From positions 20,847,289 to 20,911,288 of the forward strand of contig NC_045146.1 in assembly GCF_008831285.2 (NCBI RefSeq): DNA of 64,000 bases, written 5' to 3'. This DNA is from Nymphaea colorata (Eukaryota; Streptophyta; Magnoliopsida; Nymphaeales; Nymphaeaceae). The notes beneath the pieces were generated by a model, which was not told where the DNA came from, did no database searches, and saw nothing but the letters and a program-made list of their open reading frames with translations. This document shows positions 20,580 to 31,349 of the stretch, one piece after another; position 1 is the stretch's first letter; each line of letters begins with the position of its first letter. The position numbers were made by a program, and so were the translations under genes.

Positions 20580-23380
20580 TGCTGGTACTGCCAGTTTGAT
20601 AGTATTAATAATATATTTTTACTGGCACAATTTGGACGATCTTCACATGGAAATACATTAGTACTTCATGACGATTTTGCTTTAGCAAAGGCCTCAATTC
20701 CCCTTCCTGATTCTGTTACTTTTCATTTATGTGTGGACTTATATTCTACATTTGATCCTTGTAATCGTATTTAGGGAAGGACTTGAAAGATTTACGAGTT
20801 TTAAATGATGTTGGTGATGTTCCTGTCCAAAAAATTCGGGACTGTGGTGTGGCTGATGATAGACGGATGAATGTCATAAGTGAATCTGTCAAGTTATTCA
20901 TGGACGAAGTAAGTTGCGTCAACAGTTCATTATTGTTTATTTTTCTGAAGCATATGTTAAGTGATGGGCTGGAAGTTCTGCAACCTAACCTTTTTTTCTC
21001 CAACTTTTTCATATGTCGGCAGTTTATTTAAATAAACCGTCTTGAATTCAAAAGCATCACCACGGCTTTCCTTCGTCAAATGCCAGTGTTTTTTTTTTCC
21101 GATCATGCCTTTTTTATACAAAACCAGTGTCGTCGCCATATGCTGTAGCGGCGACTCGTTCATCGGAGTCGACGGTAAAAGCCGTCGGGTGAGATAACGA
21201 ATGCTGTAGTGAATTAACTGGTTACCATAGAAAAAAAATTAGTTCCTGGCCGGGCATTTGTTCGTAGGAACGACTTGTGATAGACTTGCTAGCGGATGTG
21301 ATCCATTAACTATGTGATCGTCCCATTTTTAGAATATATGAATGCTTCATTTGATCTTACATACTCACATTTGCATGCAAACATATAGTCGATGATCAGA
21401 TTATATTCATGAGCTAACCATCGGCAAATAGTATCAATTGGAATTTGAACAGGTCTACATTCCGGTGATTGGGGTAAAAGCTGCATAAAGCAAAGTGCCT
21501 CAAGACCGCTCTTGACTTCCCGAACCAGCTAAGGTATGAACAAACTAAAACTAGTGAAGCTGACAAGTTCAAATGGAATTAGAATTTTTGCATAGCCTTC
21601 TTTCTAGTCTCTGTAGGTTAAGTTTTCTAAAAGAGGGATCCCTGTTCATACAATATCTATATGTTCTTTATTTTATTATCGTCGGCGTTGGATTGATTGT
21701 GAAATTAAAACTGCATGTAGGAAAGTTCATGTGCAGATAATAAGATTTTATACGATCCTGTGGAGACAAATTGTACCGCCAGATGTTCCAAGTTTGGAAC
21801 TCATGTGTTCGACCAGACATTCTTACACAAGGAAGGTGAAAGTTCTATCAATCATGGGGAGGATAAGGGGACGCGTCGGATTTGCCACATTTGAACGTCG
21901 GACAAAGAAAAAACAGGCATCCATGGCATAAGAAGCTGGCAATTTCGATCTTTCCCTGAGCTTTTTAACAGGGTCACATAATTTTGAGCATCCCAGTCAC
22001 ATTTGAACTAGCTCAATTGTTGTTCATAGGGAACTTCAGCGCCTTCTGAGTTGATACGCCTCTCCCCTCACAACTTCTTGCTTTACCTCTGAATTACAAG
22101 CTTATCTGGTTGATTCATTGCCGCTAAATGGAATGAAGGGCCATTGAGCTGGGTCTGAGCTTCATATTTTGGGGTATGGACTATGATTGCCTTTTTCTCT
22201 TTGTTTTCCTCTTCACTACTAATTCACAAAAGATGAATTGCTGAAATTGTGCAGCATTTGATGAGCATGGATGCGACTGTAGTTTTGCCCGTTAAGAGCT
22301 TCGTTTTCGTCTTGCTCGACACCATCGCAACACGATCTGTTCGTGCCTCCTGTATGCCATTTTAGTAAATCTCCTGCAAACTGGCTCCAGAAGGTCAATC
22401 AAAGCGACATCAAAGGCACCACATTCCAAAGGTATTTTGTCAGCCTCGCCTCCAATTACCCTTTATCTGGTCAGAAGATATAGACATATAGTAGTTAGTT
22501 GTGGCGCTTTCTGTTTCTGAATAGATGCCCTTGCAAGAATCTGGAAGGCCGATGAATCATTTTTGTAGTTCAAGATGCACACTACAGAGAACTGAACGAG
22601 GACTCTTCTCGATGCTAACAATTTCAGAACCTGAAAGTCCAAGGCGAACCAACTCTACAGCCACTCTAAATGGGGATTCTTTTGTAGTTTTTTCTTTTTC
22701 GGATTCTAACTTGTGGCATGAGCGGTCTGAAAGACCAAGATTTGATATTATGGACAAGAGTTTGTTTACGCTTGATATTATATTGGCGATTTTGCTGACC
22801 TATTTCGTTAGATTTTGCGGTCTGAAAGGCCACATTTTCATGGAAACTAGCAACTGGAGGCTTGAAATAAATTCTAATTAATTTAAGAAAAAAAAACATA
22901 GCTGCAATTTTTTTTTTCAATATCACCTTCTATCACTAGATCACATTCACTTCGTTTTCGCTGATGTTTTTCACCGGGACGTGGATCCTTGGATTGGATT
23001 CGTCTAAGGGTTCAGATTGCCACCGATAAAACCAATTAAATTACTTAGTCGATCTCATTATATATATGTATATTTGAATTTAAATTTGAGTGCTAAATCA
23101 AATACAGATATATCTGTTAATGCATCTATCTAAGCGACAGTGATTAGATATTTAGGGATCCATCCTAAATATTCTGACATAATGTTTGTTTGCCACTGGC
23201 GAATAAGTGGATTATTTGACAAAGGAAACAAGAAAATAATATCCCGTATCCTGTAGTTGTGATGGTCATGCAAACTAATTACAATTCAGTTTTAGAACCA
23301 AAAGAAGAGTTGCAGTCGCAGTCAATAAGTTGGTAGTTGGTAGATGGGAATGTTTGTCAATTCTATGGTTTCTTGAAAAG
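20580..23380. other. Distal part of unit B and unassigned sequence
   Basis: 20,580-21,210 is not matched in unit A and has no recognisable gene. 21,215-21,930 belongs to the unit. 21,950-22,900 contains mixed open stretches (for example 22,525-22,881 +) with no family I recognise, interrupted by stops. 23,040-23,380 resembles 27,640-28,000, which links this array to the second duplicated unit. Confidence 0.5.
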
Positions 23381-23389
23381 TATCTGTAT

Positions 23390-23790
23390 CGAACTCCGAC
23401 AGTCCGACTTGAATCTCGGCTGCTCCTTTGCCGGTATCGGTGTCTTCGTGCCTCCACCTTTGGGTTCTACATCCCGACGTTGCACCTGTCTGTCGGATCG
23501 CTGCACCCATGCTACTACTGAAGTTAGTTGATCACATTAACTACTACTACTGAAGAACAAAGAAAGTATTTGCAAGTTCATATATCAATCAAAGAGTTGG
23601 TCCTTCCCAGAAGCTATAATGAGGCTTGCCCCATAAGAATCCAAGCCGAAGGTGAATTGGATAAATGGGTGACTGGTGTTTCGAAGCAATTCAACCCTTC
23701 CAATTCTGGCGCGAGTCTTTGCCACTCTCCGCCGGCATTGATATATTGGTGGCCTTTGCCGTTGGGTTCTCACTTATTATGCTTTTTTCT
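23390..23790 (-). pseudogene. Two partial intronless copies of the small gene in tandem
   Basis: On the minus strand, 23,790-23,655 encodes APELEGLNCFETPVTH, a slightly altered family tail, and continues through the family 3' flank (gcaaatactttctttgttctt, ttaatgtgatcaac) to about 23,525. There it joins abruptly to a second partial copy, 23,520-23,390, that starts inside the exon 2-like linker (gggtgcagcgatccgacag) and loses the motif. Neither part has an intact start. This is the condensed third unit of the array. Confidence 0.62.
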
Positions 23791-23854
23791 CGGTTCTCCG
23801 GCATCACTTCACTCCTCGTTCACACAGACATAGCAGGTGAGTTTCGATTTGTCT

Positions 23855-23859
23855 TTCTC

Positions 23860-23913
<54 letters not shown>
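23855..23913. repeat. (CT)n microsatellite
   Basis: Nearly perfect run of about 28 CT units with one CC interruption, just upstream of the rearranged + strand copy at 23.97 kb. Confidence 0.95.
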
Positions 23914-23915
<2 letters not shown>

Positions 23916-23919
23916 TTTG

Positions 23920-24110
23920 CTTCGGCTTCTTTCCTTTTGCCTCCAAAATTACGCTACTCTCGGTTCTTCATGGCCATCGGCACTTACTTCGAAACACTTG
24001 TCTTTTATTGATCTGGTTCGAAACACTTGTTTGCACCAGAGTTAGATGGATTTAGTTGCTTCGAAACACTTGTCTTTCATTGATCTGGTTCACCTTCAGC
24101 TTGATTTCTT
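23920..24110 (+). pseudogene. Rearranged small-gene copy with two tail motifs
   Basis: The leader matches that of member 2 (cggcttctttccttttgcctcc, compare 18,181). At 23,970 an ATG opens MAIGTYFETLVFY and stops at 24,011. The first seven codons match exon 1 of member 1 and the last six are the family tail, so almost the whole gene between is deleted. Immediately after, at 24,033-24,083, a second tail reads APELDGFSCFETLVFH and stops. The join lies at a short repeat (ttcgaaacacttg occurs three times here), consistent with a deletion or duplication at microhomology. No full-length product is possible. Confidence 0.65.
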
Positions 24111-24114
24111 GTGG

Positions 24115-25030
24115 GGGAAAGCTTCAATGTAGCTTTTGGGATGAAAATGCGTCGCAACTAATGTGACAAAAGAATGGTATGATCGCCCTTAGAAACAAGG
24201 GAGACACAACTTGGAAATGGGTAATCGATCACATTAACTTCTACTGAGATTTACAGGTTCATATGAAAATCAAAGAATTTTTTCATCCCACAAGTTACAA
24301 TGAGGTTTTCCCCACAAAAAACCAACGGGAGGTGAACATGATCAACCAATGTTTCAAAGCAGTTGAGCATGTCTACATTCCGGCGTTTGTGGTAAAAGAT
24401 GCCTAAACTAAAGTAACTGAAGGCCGCTTGCGACTTCCTGAATCAGCTAAGGTATGGTCAAACTAAAACTACTGAAGCTGACAACCGCAAATGGAATTAG
24501 AGTTTTTCATAGCCTTCGTTCTAGTTTCTGAAATTCCAACACCACAGAGCGACAGAGAGTATTTATCCGTTTCCTGATTAGCACTTGGAGCGCTTGGAGG
24601 AAAGAAAAAGAAAAATAAACGTACATGTACAAGAATCTCTAGACATAGGGTAATTGATGTTTGATGACCGAGTGGTTGGGCTTCCACAACATGTGCATGG
24701 AGGCAACATAATGTGGCATGTTATGTCGTGTTGCCAAACATTATTGTGTTCAATTTCTATATGTTGCTTATTTTATTGTCTCCGCGTTGGATTGATTGTA
24801 GCATTAAAAATACATGTAGGAAAGATCATACGCAGTTAATGAAATTTTATACGATCCAAGTTTGGCACTCATGTGTGCGACCGGACAAAAAACTGAAAGT
24901 TTTATCAATCATGGGGAGGATAAGGTGACGCGTTGGACTTGCCTCATTTGAACGTCGGAGAGAGAAAACAGGCAGCCATGGCTTCAGAAGCAGGTAATTT
25001 TGATCTTTGATCTCTGCATTTTTGTCAATG

Positions 25031-25066
<36 letters not shown>

Positions 25067-25190
25067 ATATATATATATATATATAAAACATTACCCTTTC
25101 CCAGTTGATGACCAATTCGGCCGAATGGACAGCCAAGCCGATTGAACACATTTTCTCCTTGATTTTGATGACAGTAACGCTTGAAAATGA
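24115..25190. other. Condensed end of the third unit
   Basis: 24,180-24,350 matches the 3' flank block of units A and B, 24,365-24,510 matches 13,050-13,180, and 24,640-24,950 matches 14,105-14,420. At 24,978 an ATG opens MASEA followed by G|GTAATT, which looks like a small first exon, but no continuation is recognised and unit B has ATG-GCA-TAA at the same place (21,923). Confidence 0.5.
25034..25084. repeat. Compound (CT)n(TA)n microsatellite
   Basis: About 14 CT units followed by about 10 TA units. Confidence 0.93.
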
Positions 25191-26496
25191 AGGATCGAGA
25201 TCAATCTCAGATCTAAGTTCTTAAGATCGTTGTTCTCAACATATCTAAGATTTGTAACCAGTATGCAAACACTCCTTAAACCATTCTTAATCACAAAAGA
25301 CTTGAGTCCGCGGGTGCCAACCAAGTGGATGAAGCTCTTCAATTTACTTTCCTCTCCGTTATTCCCCTTCGCCGTCTCCTGGCCGCCAAACCAACCCTTC
25401 CTAACAAACTCAGCCTATCAATTCAAGGATCTACACGATACAAAGGCATTGCCAGATTCCCAAATTTTGGTGGAAACAAAATCCTCACGACAACCATGCT
25501 CACCCGCTAATCATGCAGTTACCCAAAAAAGCTAACCCTGTCCCTCCATTATACCTACCCCTCGAGGGTACCCTAGTTTTCGTGTTCTACTCACTTTAGC
25601 TTTGTTATCTCAAGTCTCTACAATTCATGCATGTTATTTGGATGCCCATAATGCCCTCATCCCTGCCGACCCCAAGGATTTGCTCGAGGATCCAGCCGGA
25701 ATTCGATAGTAGATGAGATGTAGTTAATAAGAAAGTAGAGGGACTTATCACCTTCTTTAAGAAACATCTTTGGCCTCCCCAGCTTTTCCAAGATATTGCT
25801 GTAGTTGTCATGCATTTCTGGTTAGAATTCTTGAAGACCTTTTGCTTCCACTTTTTGAAATGAGAGGCATGCAGATGTAACCTTCCTCGTCACCAAGGTG
25901 TAAGGTATGGTAGACATGTGAAGCCCTTTCCCAGTGTATTCAGACCAAGTTCTACCTGGGAAAGTTTCTAATAGTCCTCAACTATAATGTAGATATTTTC
26001 TAAAATCTCAAGGAAAAAAATGTAGATATTTTGTCAAACGCGATATGTAATTTTTCGTTTTTGAGCCTACCTTTTTCTCATAATTCAAAAAAAAAAAAGG
26101 TGCTAATTTATGAGATTTTCTCAGTAAGGGCCACATTTTTCATGGAAACTAACAATTGGGGATCTGATATGTACTAAAAATTAAGTCCAAATCTAAATCT
26201 AAGTCCATCTCCTGTGAAGGAAAATCTAATTAGATCGAATGCACCTAAACAGTGGATATGATCCGAGTCGGTACTGCTATTTTTTGCTAGTTATAACAGC
26301 TCGCTGGGCTAAACGGGTCAGCTACCTAAACCATTCAACACCCCAACTCCAAAAAAAAAAGATCACGCTAAGGACGGAAAGATCATTTCAGCAAGCACCG
26401 TGTTGGTCACAACCATGGTTGAGAGTCCGGGAAAAGAAAACGTGGTAGAATTTCTCTCAGTCTTGAAGGGTACTTTGGACATTAGGGCTGGCCGGT

Positions 26497-26504
26497 TATT
26501 TATT
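26497..26504 (+). promoter_or_regulatory. TATA-like element of array member 3
   Basis: TATTTATT in the context ggccggtTATTTATTgaagcgc, 147 bases before the ATG. The same element in the same context lies 146 bases before the ATG of member 4. Confidence 0.5.
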
Positions 26505-26643
26505 GAAGCGCACCCCTCTCGGAAAATCAGAGCAAGAACTGGTGAAAGGGAGAGAAGATCCAGGCCAGCTCCCCCCTGTTATCCATATCCCCGACTCTCT
26601 AGATTTCCCGGGACGGAATTTCATCCCAGTTTCCGAGCAAGCC

Positions 26644-27003
26644 ATGGCGAGCATGACGTCCGTCGTCACGGCGTCCATCGCGGCCGCGGCCGTCGGCTCG
26701 GCTCTCCTCACTCAGCAGCCTACGAAAGACAAGGTTCGCGTTTGATTTCTGGACCTTTCGTGCTTCCGTTTCCTTTCCTCAGTGCTCGTTTTTTTGTGAA
26801 TTGGTGTCTCTAACGGGCTCCTTTTCCGTTTCCTTTTTCTCTCCTTTCTCTTGTCGGTGACTCAGGCTTTGGCTGTCAAAGAGCATCAGACGAGGGTGAA
26901 CGAAGAGGAGGCAGCCGGGTTGGAGAAAAACAGGGAATTGCAGCCGAAGATTGCACCGGAATTCGACGGTGTGAATTGCTTCGAGACGCTCGTTGTCCAT
27001 TGA
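26644..27003 (+). CDS. Small two-exon protein, APEFDGVNCFETLVVH type (array member 3)
   Basis: Exon 1 is 26644-26733 (90 bases, 30 codons, as in member 1) with donor GACAAG|GTTCGC. Exon 2 is 26866-27003 with acceptor GTGACTCAG|GCT and TGA. The product is 75 aa. Exon 1 encodes an Ala/Val-rich hydrophobic segment (VVTASIAAAAVGSALL), a possible membrane anchor or targeting peptide. Exon 2 encodes a charged, helix-prone linker (KEHQTRVNEEEAAGLEKN) and the conserved tail IAPEFDGVNCFETLVVH. The start lies in a good context (gccATGGCG), is preceded by a TATA-like element, and is shared with member 4. The function is unknown. The N-terminal exon is unrelated in sequence to that of member 1 while length, phase and tail are kept. 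Confidence 0.87.
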
Positions 27004-27009
27004 CCATTG

Positions 27010-28970
27010 CCGCTGAGCAGCCGCAGCCAGCTTTCTTTCTTTCTTTCTGGTTTCGATTTGGTGGGTTCTGTGTAAATATGATGCTAATGTCTGTTGGCAA
27101 TATATTTTGAGATCTTTAGCTTAATATTTGAAGTTTGAGGCACCCTCTTGTCAGGAAAGAGAGAGGCTTACAGTTTCTAACTTTCTCCAAATATTGATTT
27201 CTCTAATCAGAACGAGGAAAATCAACAAGTGCACCTTAAGGATTTCTCTCCTACCCTGTCTTCCCTGTATGCGAGAGATGAGATCCCAACAGGGAATTTT
27301 GTGAACCGACGATGAGCAAATCAGATATTGAACACTTAAAAAGTTGGTAACTAAATAAAGAAGTTTCACCTAAACCGTACCAAGTTCTCTAATTTTGTAA
27401 ACGTTAACATTGTGGAAAAGGGAAGAAAGTTTGAAGAATCAAGGAGAGAATTCATTTAATGCAAGTTGAGAAGTTGGCCTAAAAACTTCCGTCATCTCCA
27501 CGGAGTTGTTTCCAAAATAGCCCATTTGTTTCGCTTTTAGACATATCTAACATTGTTTTTGCCATGATGAGGGTCACGGGAGCCCGTTTCTCCTACCTAA
27601 TTTCAGTTGCCTCCGCTTCAAAACCTTCACTCTTTTCTTGATTCAAGTTAAACGTTAAACATTTACTTGGATTGTTGCCGATCAATATAAAATATGGGAC
27701 GCAAAACGGATTTCGGTTTTGGATCAGATATAGCTATCAATGCAACTAAACGACCGGATTGGATATTTGGGAATCCATCCTAAATAATCCGGCATAATAT
27801 TTGTTTGCCACTGGCGAACAAGTGGATTATTTAACAAAGAAAAAAAGAAAAGAATATCCCGTTTCCTGTGGTTGTGATGATCATGCAAACTCGTTACAAT
27901 TCAGATTTAGAACCAAAAGAACATGTCAATACGTCGGTATGTGGGAAAATATCGGCAACGGCAATGTTTGACCATTCTATAGTTTCTTGAAAAGTATATG
28001 TAGCTGCATTTCAGTTTACGTAAATAACAGATCGATGGTGTATATGCAAAAGTCACGTTTATCATGGTCTTAAAGCTCCGCCTTACACTTGTTGGTGAAA
28101 GGTACCCATCATGTATATCACGTCACTCATGTATATGGACCACGCCTTGTTTAGAGAAACCCAGTTTAAGTATGTGATCTAGTGTATATCACGTCACTCC
28201 ATATAAGAAAAGATAAATATAAAGTAATATATCACGACATTAGTGGACATTTGGTTATCCAGCTTCCTAGACTCAAGGGCATATATTATTCAAGATGAGG
28301 CTCACCTTTTAACACTATGGTCTCAGATTCCATAGCTTTGTTACGCAAGGATTACAGATCCATGATGTAACATTTTATGCATCTTTCAAACAAAAAATTT
28401 TCCGTCTTTGTTAAAAATCAAGGATTTTAAATCTGGAGATTCTAAAATCTCAAGTCACTTCAAATTTTAGACTTGGGGCAATCGAGAATCCCCTTAATGC
28501 TTTGAAGTCTAAACTTGGCCTGGCCTCCACGCCCATCACGGGCAGTCTTAGAGGGAGAATGAGGTAGGGGGGGGGAAGTAACATTTCAGTAGCCATAGAT
28601 TCTCGAGTTAATGAAGGAGAAACACATGCATCCACGTGATCACCAACTTAATGTTCCCTGCTTTTATACTAAGAAGTTGCATCGCACCCATGATATACGA
28701 GTTATTCAAAAGATTACATTTTATGTAAAGCTATGTCTCTTATTGGTACATCATTGGAACGGACCACAGAATAAAACTATGGCTTGTGCTTTTTCATTGT
28801 GAACCCGTGATTGTTATTTATCAAACAAGATCTTACTGTCAAACACGATCTTATCAGGTTAAGGATGTTCAGGTGGAGACTTTGGATCGAGTACTCTCGA
28901 CTCTGTCAACCTATCCTCTGCTTGCCTGTAATGGTAAAATTCAAATGGAGCATGCTGAGTCCTTAACATG
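27010..28970. other. 3' flank of member 3
   Basis: No gene supported. It includes a probable 3'UTR (tgtaaatatgatgctaatg near 27,070) and a stretch shared with copy 2. The frames at 28,450-28,971 are short and not conserved as protein between the copies. Confidence 0.5.
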
Positions 28971-29318
28971 ATACTTCTCCTCATATCTATGATTGGTAAT
29001 CAATGCAAACACTCCTTAAACCTTTCTTATTAACAAAAGACTCGAGTCCACGCTGCCAGACAAGTGGAAGGAGATCTTAACATTGATAAATTTACTCTGG
29101 TCTCCGTTATTCTCATAGCCCCTAAACCGCCCCTCCGCGGTCTCCTGGCGGCCAAGCCAACCCTCCGGCACTCACGACAACCATGCTCACACCGCAAATC
29201 GTGCCTCCTTTTAGTTACGCAAAAGGCTAACCCTGTCCTTCCACTATACCTACCACTCGAGGGTAACCTACGTTTGCCGCAGTTTTGTAGGGTATATTGG
29301 ACATTACGACTGGCCAGC

Positions 29319-29326
29319 TATTTATT
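29319..29326 (+). promoter_or_regulatory. TATA-like element of array member 4
   Basis: TATTTATT in ggccagcTATTTATTgaagcgc, 146 bases upstream of the ATG at 29465, matching the element of member 3. Confidence 0.5.
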
Positions 29327-29464
29327 GAAGCGCTCCCCTCTCAGCAAGAAGCCAAGAATTGGTGAAAGAAATGAGCGTGGAGGGAAGATCCAGGCCAGCT
29401 CCCCTGTTATCCATATCCCCGACTCTCTAGATTTCCCGGTTCGCCTCCAATTTTCCGAGAAGCC

Positions 29465-29812
29465 ATGGCGAGCATGACGCCCGTCGTCACGGCTTCCATG
29501 GCGGCCGCGGCCGTCGGCTCGGCTCTCCTCACTCATCAGCCTGCGAAGGACAAGGTTCGCGTTTGGTTTCTGGCCCTTTCGTGCTTCCGTTTCTTTTCCT
29601 CGTGTTCATTTTTGTGTATTGGTGTCTCTGACGGGCTCCTTTTCCGTGTCCTTTTTCTCTCGTCGGTGACTCAGTTTTTGGCTATCAAAGAGCATCAGAG
29701 GAGGGTGAACGAAGAGGAGGCGGCGGTGGTGGAGAAAAAGAGGGAATTGCAACCGATGATTGCACCGGAATTCGACGGTGTGAATTGCTTTGAGACCCTC
29801 GTTGTCCATTGA
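29465..29812 (+). CDS. Small two-exon protein, APEFDGVNCFETLVVH type (array member 4)
   Basis: Exon 1 is 29465-29554 (90 bases) with the same unusual donor AAG|GTTCGC as member 3. Exon 2 is 29675-29812 with acceptor GTGACTCAG|TTT. The product is 75 aa. It differs from member 3 at about 11 residues, mostly in the linker and at codons 6, 12, 24 and 27, while the tail IAPEFDGVNCFETLVVH is identical apart from silent changes. The frame, splice sites and stop are intact, so both tandem copies look functional. The intron is slightly shorter (120 against 132 bases). Confidence 0.87.
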   Translation: MASMTPVVTASMAAAAVGSALLTHQPAKDKVRVWFLALSCFRFFSSCSFLCIGVSDGLLFRVLFLSSVTQFLAIKEHQRRVNEEEAAVVEKKRELQPMIAPEFDGVNCFETLVVH

Positions 29813-31349
29813 GCATTGCGTAGCCAACTTTCTTTCTTTCTGGTTTCGATTTGGTGGGTTGTGTGTAAATATGATGTTGATATCTGTTGGCAATGCAGTT
29901 TTGAGATGTTTGCCTTAATATTTGAAGTTTGAAGCACTCTCTTGTCAAGAAAGAGAGAGGCTCACAGTTTCCAGCTTTCTCCAAATATTGATTTCTCTAA
30001 TCAGAACGAGGAAAATCAACAAATGGACTGGCAGATTGTTTTCAGTCTCAATCTACCTTCATCTTTGAATTAAGGAGACAGTTTGAAGAATCAAAGAGAA
30101 TTCTTTCAATGCAAGTTGAGAAACCGGGTTACAAATTTCCGTCCTCTCCATGAAGTTGTTTCCAAAACCGCCCCTTTGTCCGCTTTTAGACATACGTAAC
30201 ATTGTACTTGTCATGATGAGAGAAACTATCAGAAATTTCGTAATGCCGACTCACGGGTGCCCGTTTCTCCTACCTAATTTTAGTTGCCTCTGATTCAAAA
30301 CCTTCGCACTTCTGTTCTTATCTTATACAACTCCATAATGATTCAAGTTAGATATTTACTTGTATTTGCTGACCAATATAAATATGCGACTATGGCTATT
30401 AATGCAACTAAGCGACCGGATTGGATATTTTGACAATTCTATGGTTTCTTGAAAAGTATATGTAGCTGAATTTTAGTTTACATAAATAACAGGTTGATGG
30501 TGCATATGCAAAAGTCGCGCTTACCATGGTCATAAATCTCCGCCTTTTACACTCGTTGATGAAAGGCACATCACTAGTATTTCACGTCACTCCATATAAG
30601 AAAGGATAAATATAAGGTAATATATCACGCCATTAGTGGACCTTTGGTTACCCCGCTTCCTAGACTCAAGGGCATAGATGATTTAAGATGAGGCTCACCT
30701 TAACTCTATGGCCTCAAATTCCACAACTTTGCTACGCAAGGATTACAGATTCACGATGTAACATTTTATGCATCTTTCAAACAAAAAAACTTCTGTCTTT
30801 GTTAAAAATCAAGGATTTTGAAATCTGGAGATTCTAAAATCTCAAGTCACTTCAAAATTTTAGACTTGCGCAATCGAGAATCCCCTTGATGCTTTGAAGT
30901 CCAAACTTAGCCTGGACTCCAGCCTCCACGCCCATCATGGGCAGTCTTGGAGAGAGAGAATGAGGTAGGGGGGGAAGTAACATTTCAGTAGCCATAGATT
31001 CTCGAGTTAATGAAGGAGAAACACATGCATCCACGTGATCACCAACTTAAAGTTCCCTGCTTTTATATTAACAAGTTGCATCGCACCCCTGTTATACGAG
31101 CTATTCAAAAGATTACATTTATGTAAAGCTATTTCTCTTTTGGTAGTTCATTGGAACGGACCACAAAATAAAACTATGGCTTGTGCTTGTTCACTGTGAA
31201 TCTGTGATTGTAATCTACCGAACAAGATCTTCCTGCCAAACACGATCTTATGAGGTTAAGGGTATTCAGGTGGAGACTTTGGATCGAGCCTCGGCTCTGT
31301 CAATCTACGCTCTGCTTTGCTGTACTTGTAAAAGCCATATGGAGTAGGG

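Larger units (their letters stand above)
18030..21930. repeat. Duplicated unit B of the small-gene array
   Basis: Counterpart of unit A in the same orientation. It includes a conserved promoter element at 18,042, a damaged + strand gene, the inverted intronless copy at 20.1-20.4 kb and a distal block up to 21,900 ending near gggaggataaggggacgcgt. Order is preserved throughout, with indels, for example about 300 extra bases at 19,040-19,440 relative to unit A. Confidence 0.8.
25190..28970. repeat. Second duplicated unit, copy 1 (contains member 3)
   Basis: Aligns in the same orientation with 28,980-31,345: atgcaaacactccttaaac at 25,263 and 29,003, the gene itself, and a long 3' part (27,990-28,960 with 30,440-31,330) including 'ctcaagtcacttcaaa' and 'gcatccacgtgatcacc'. 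Copy 1 carries about 890 bases at 25,575-26,465 that are absent from copy 2. Confidence 0.85.
28980..31345. repeat. Second duplicated unit, copy 2 (contains member 4)
   Basis: Direct tandem copy of 25,190-28,970, shorter because it lacks the ~890-base block upstream of the gene and part of the downstream region. Similarity fades near 31,345. Confidence 0.83.
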
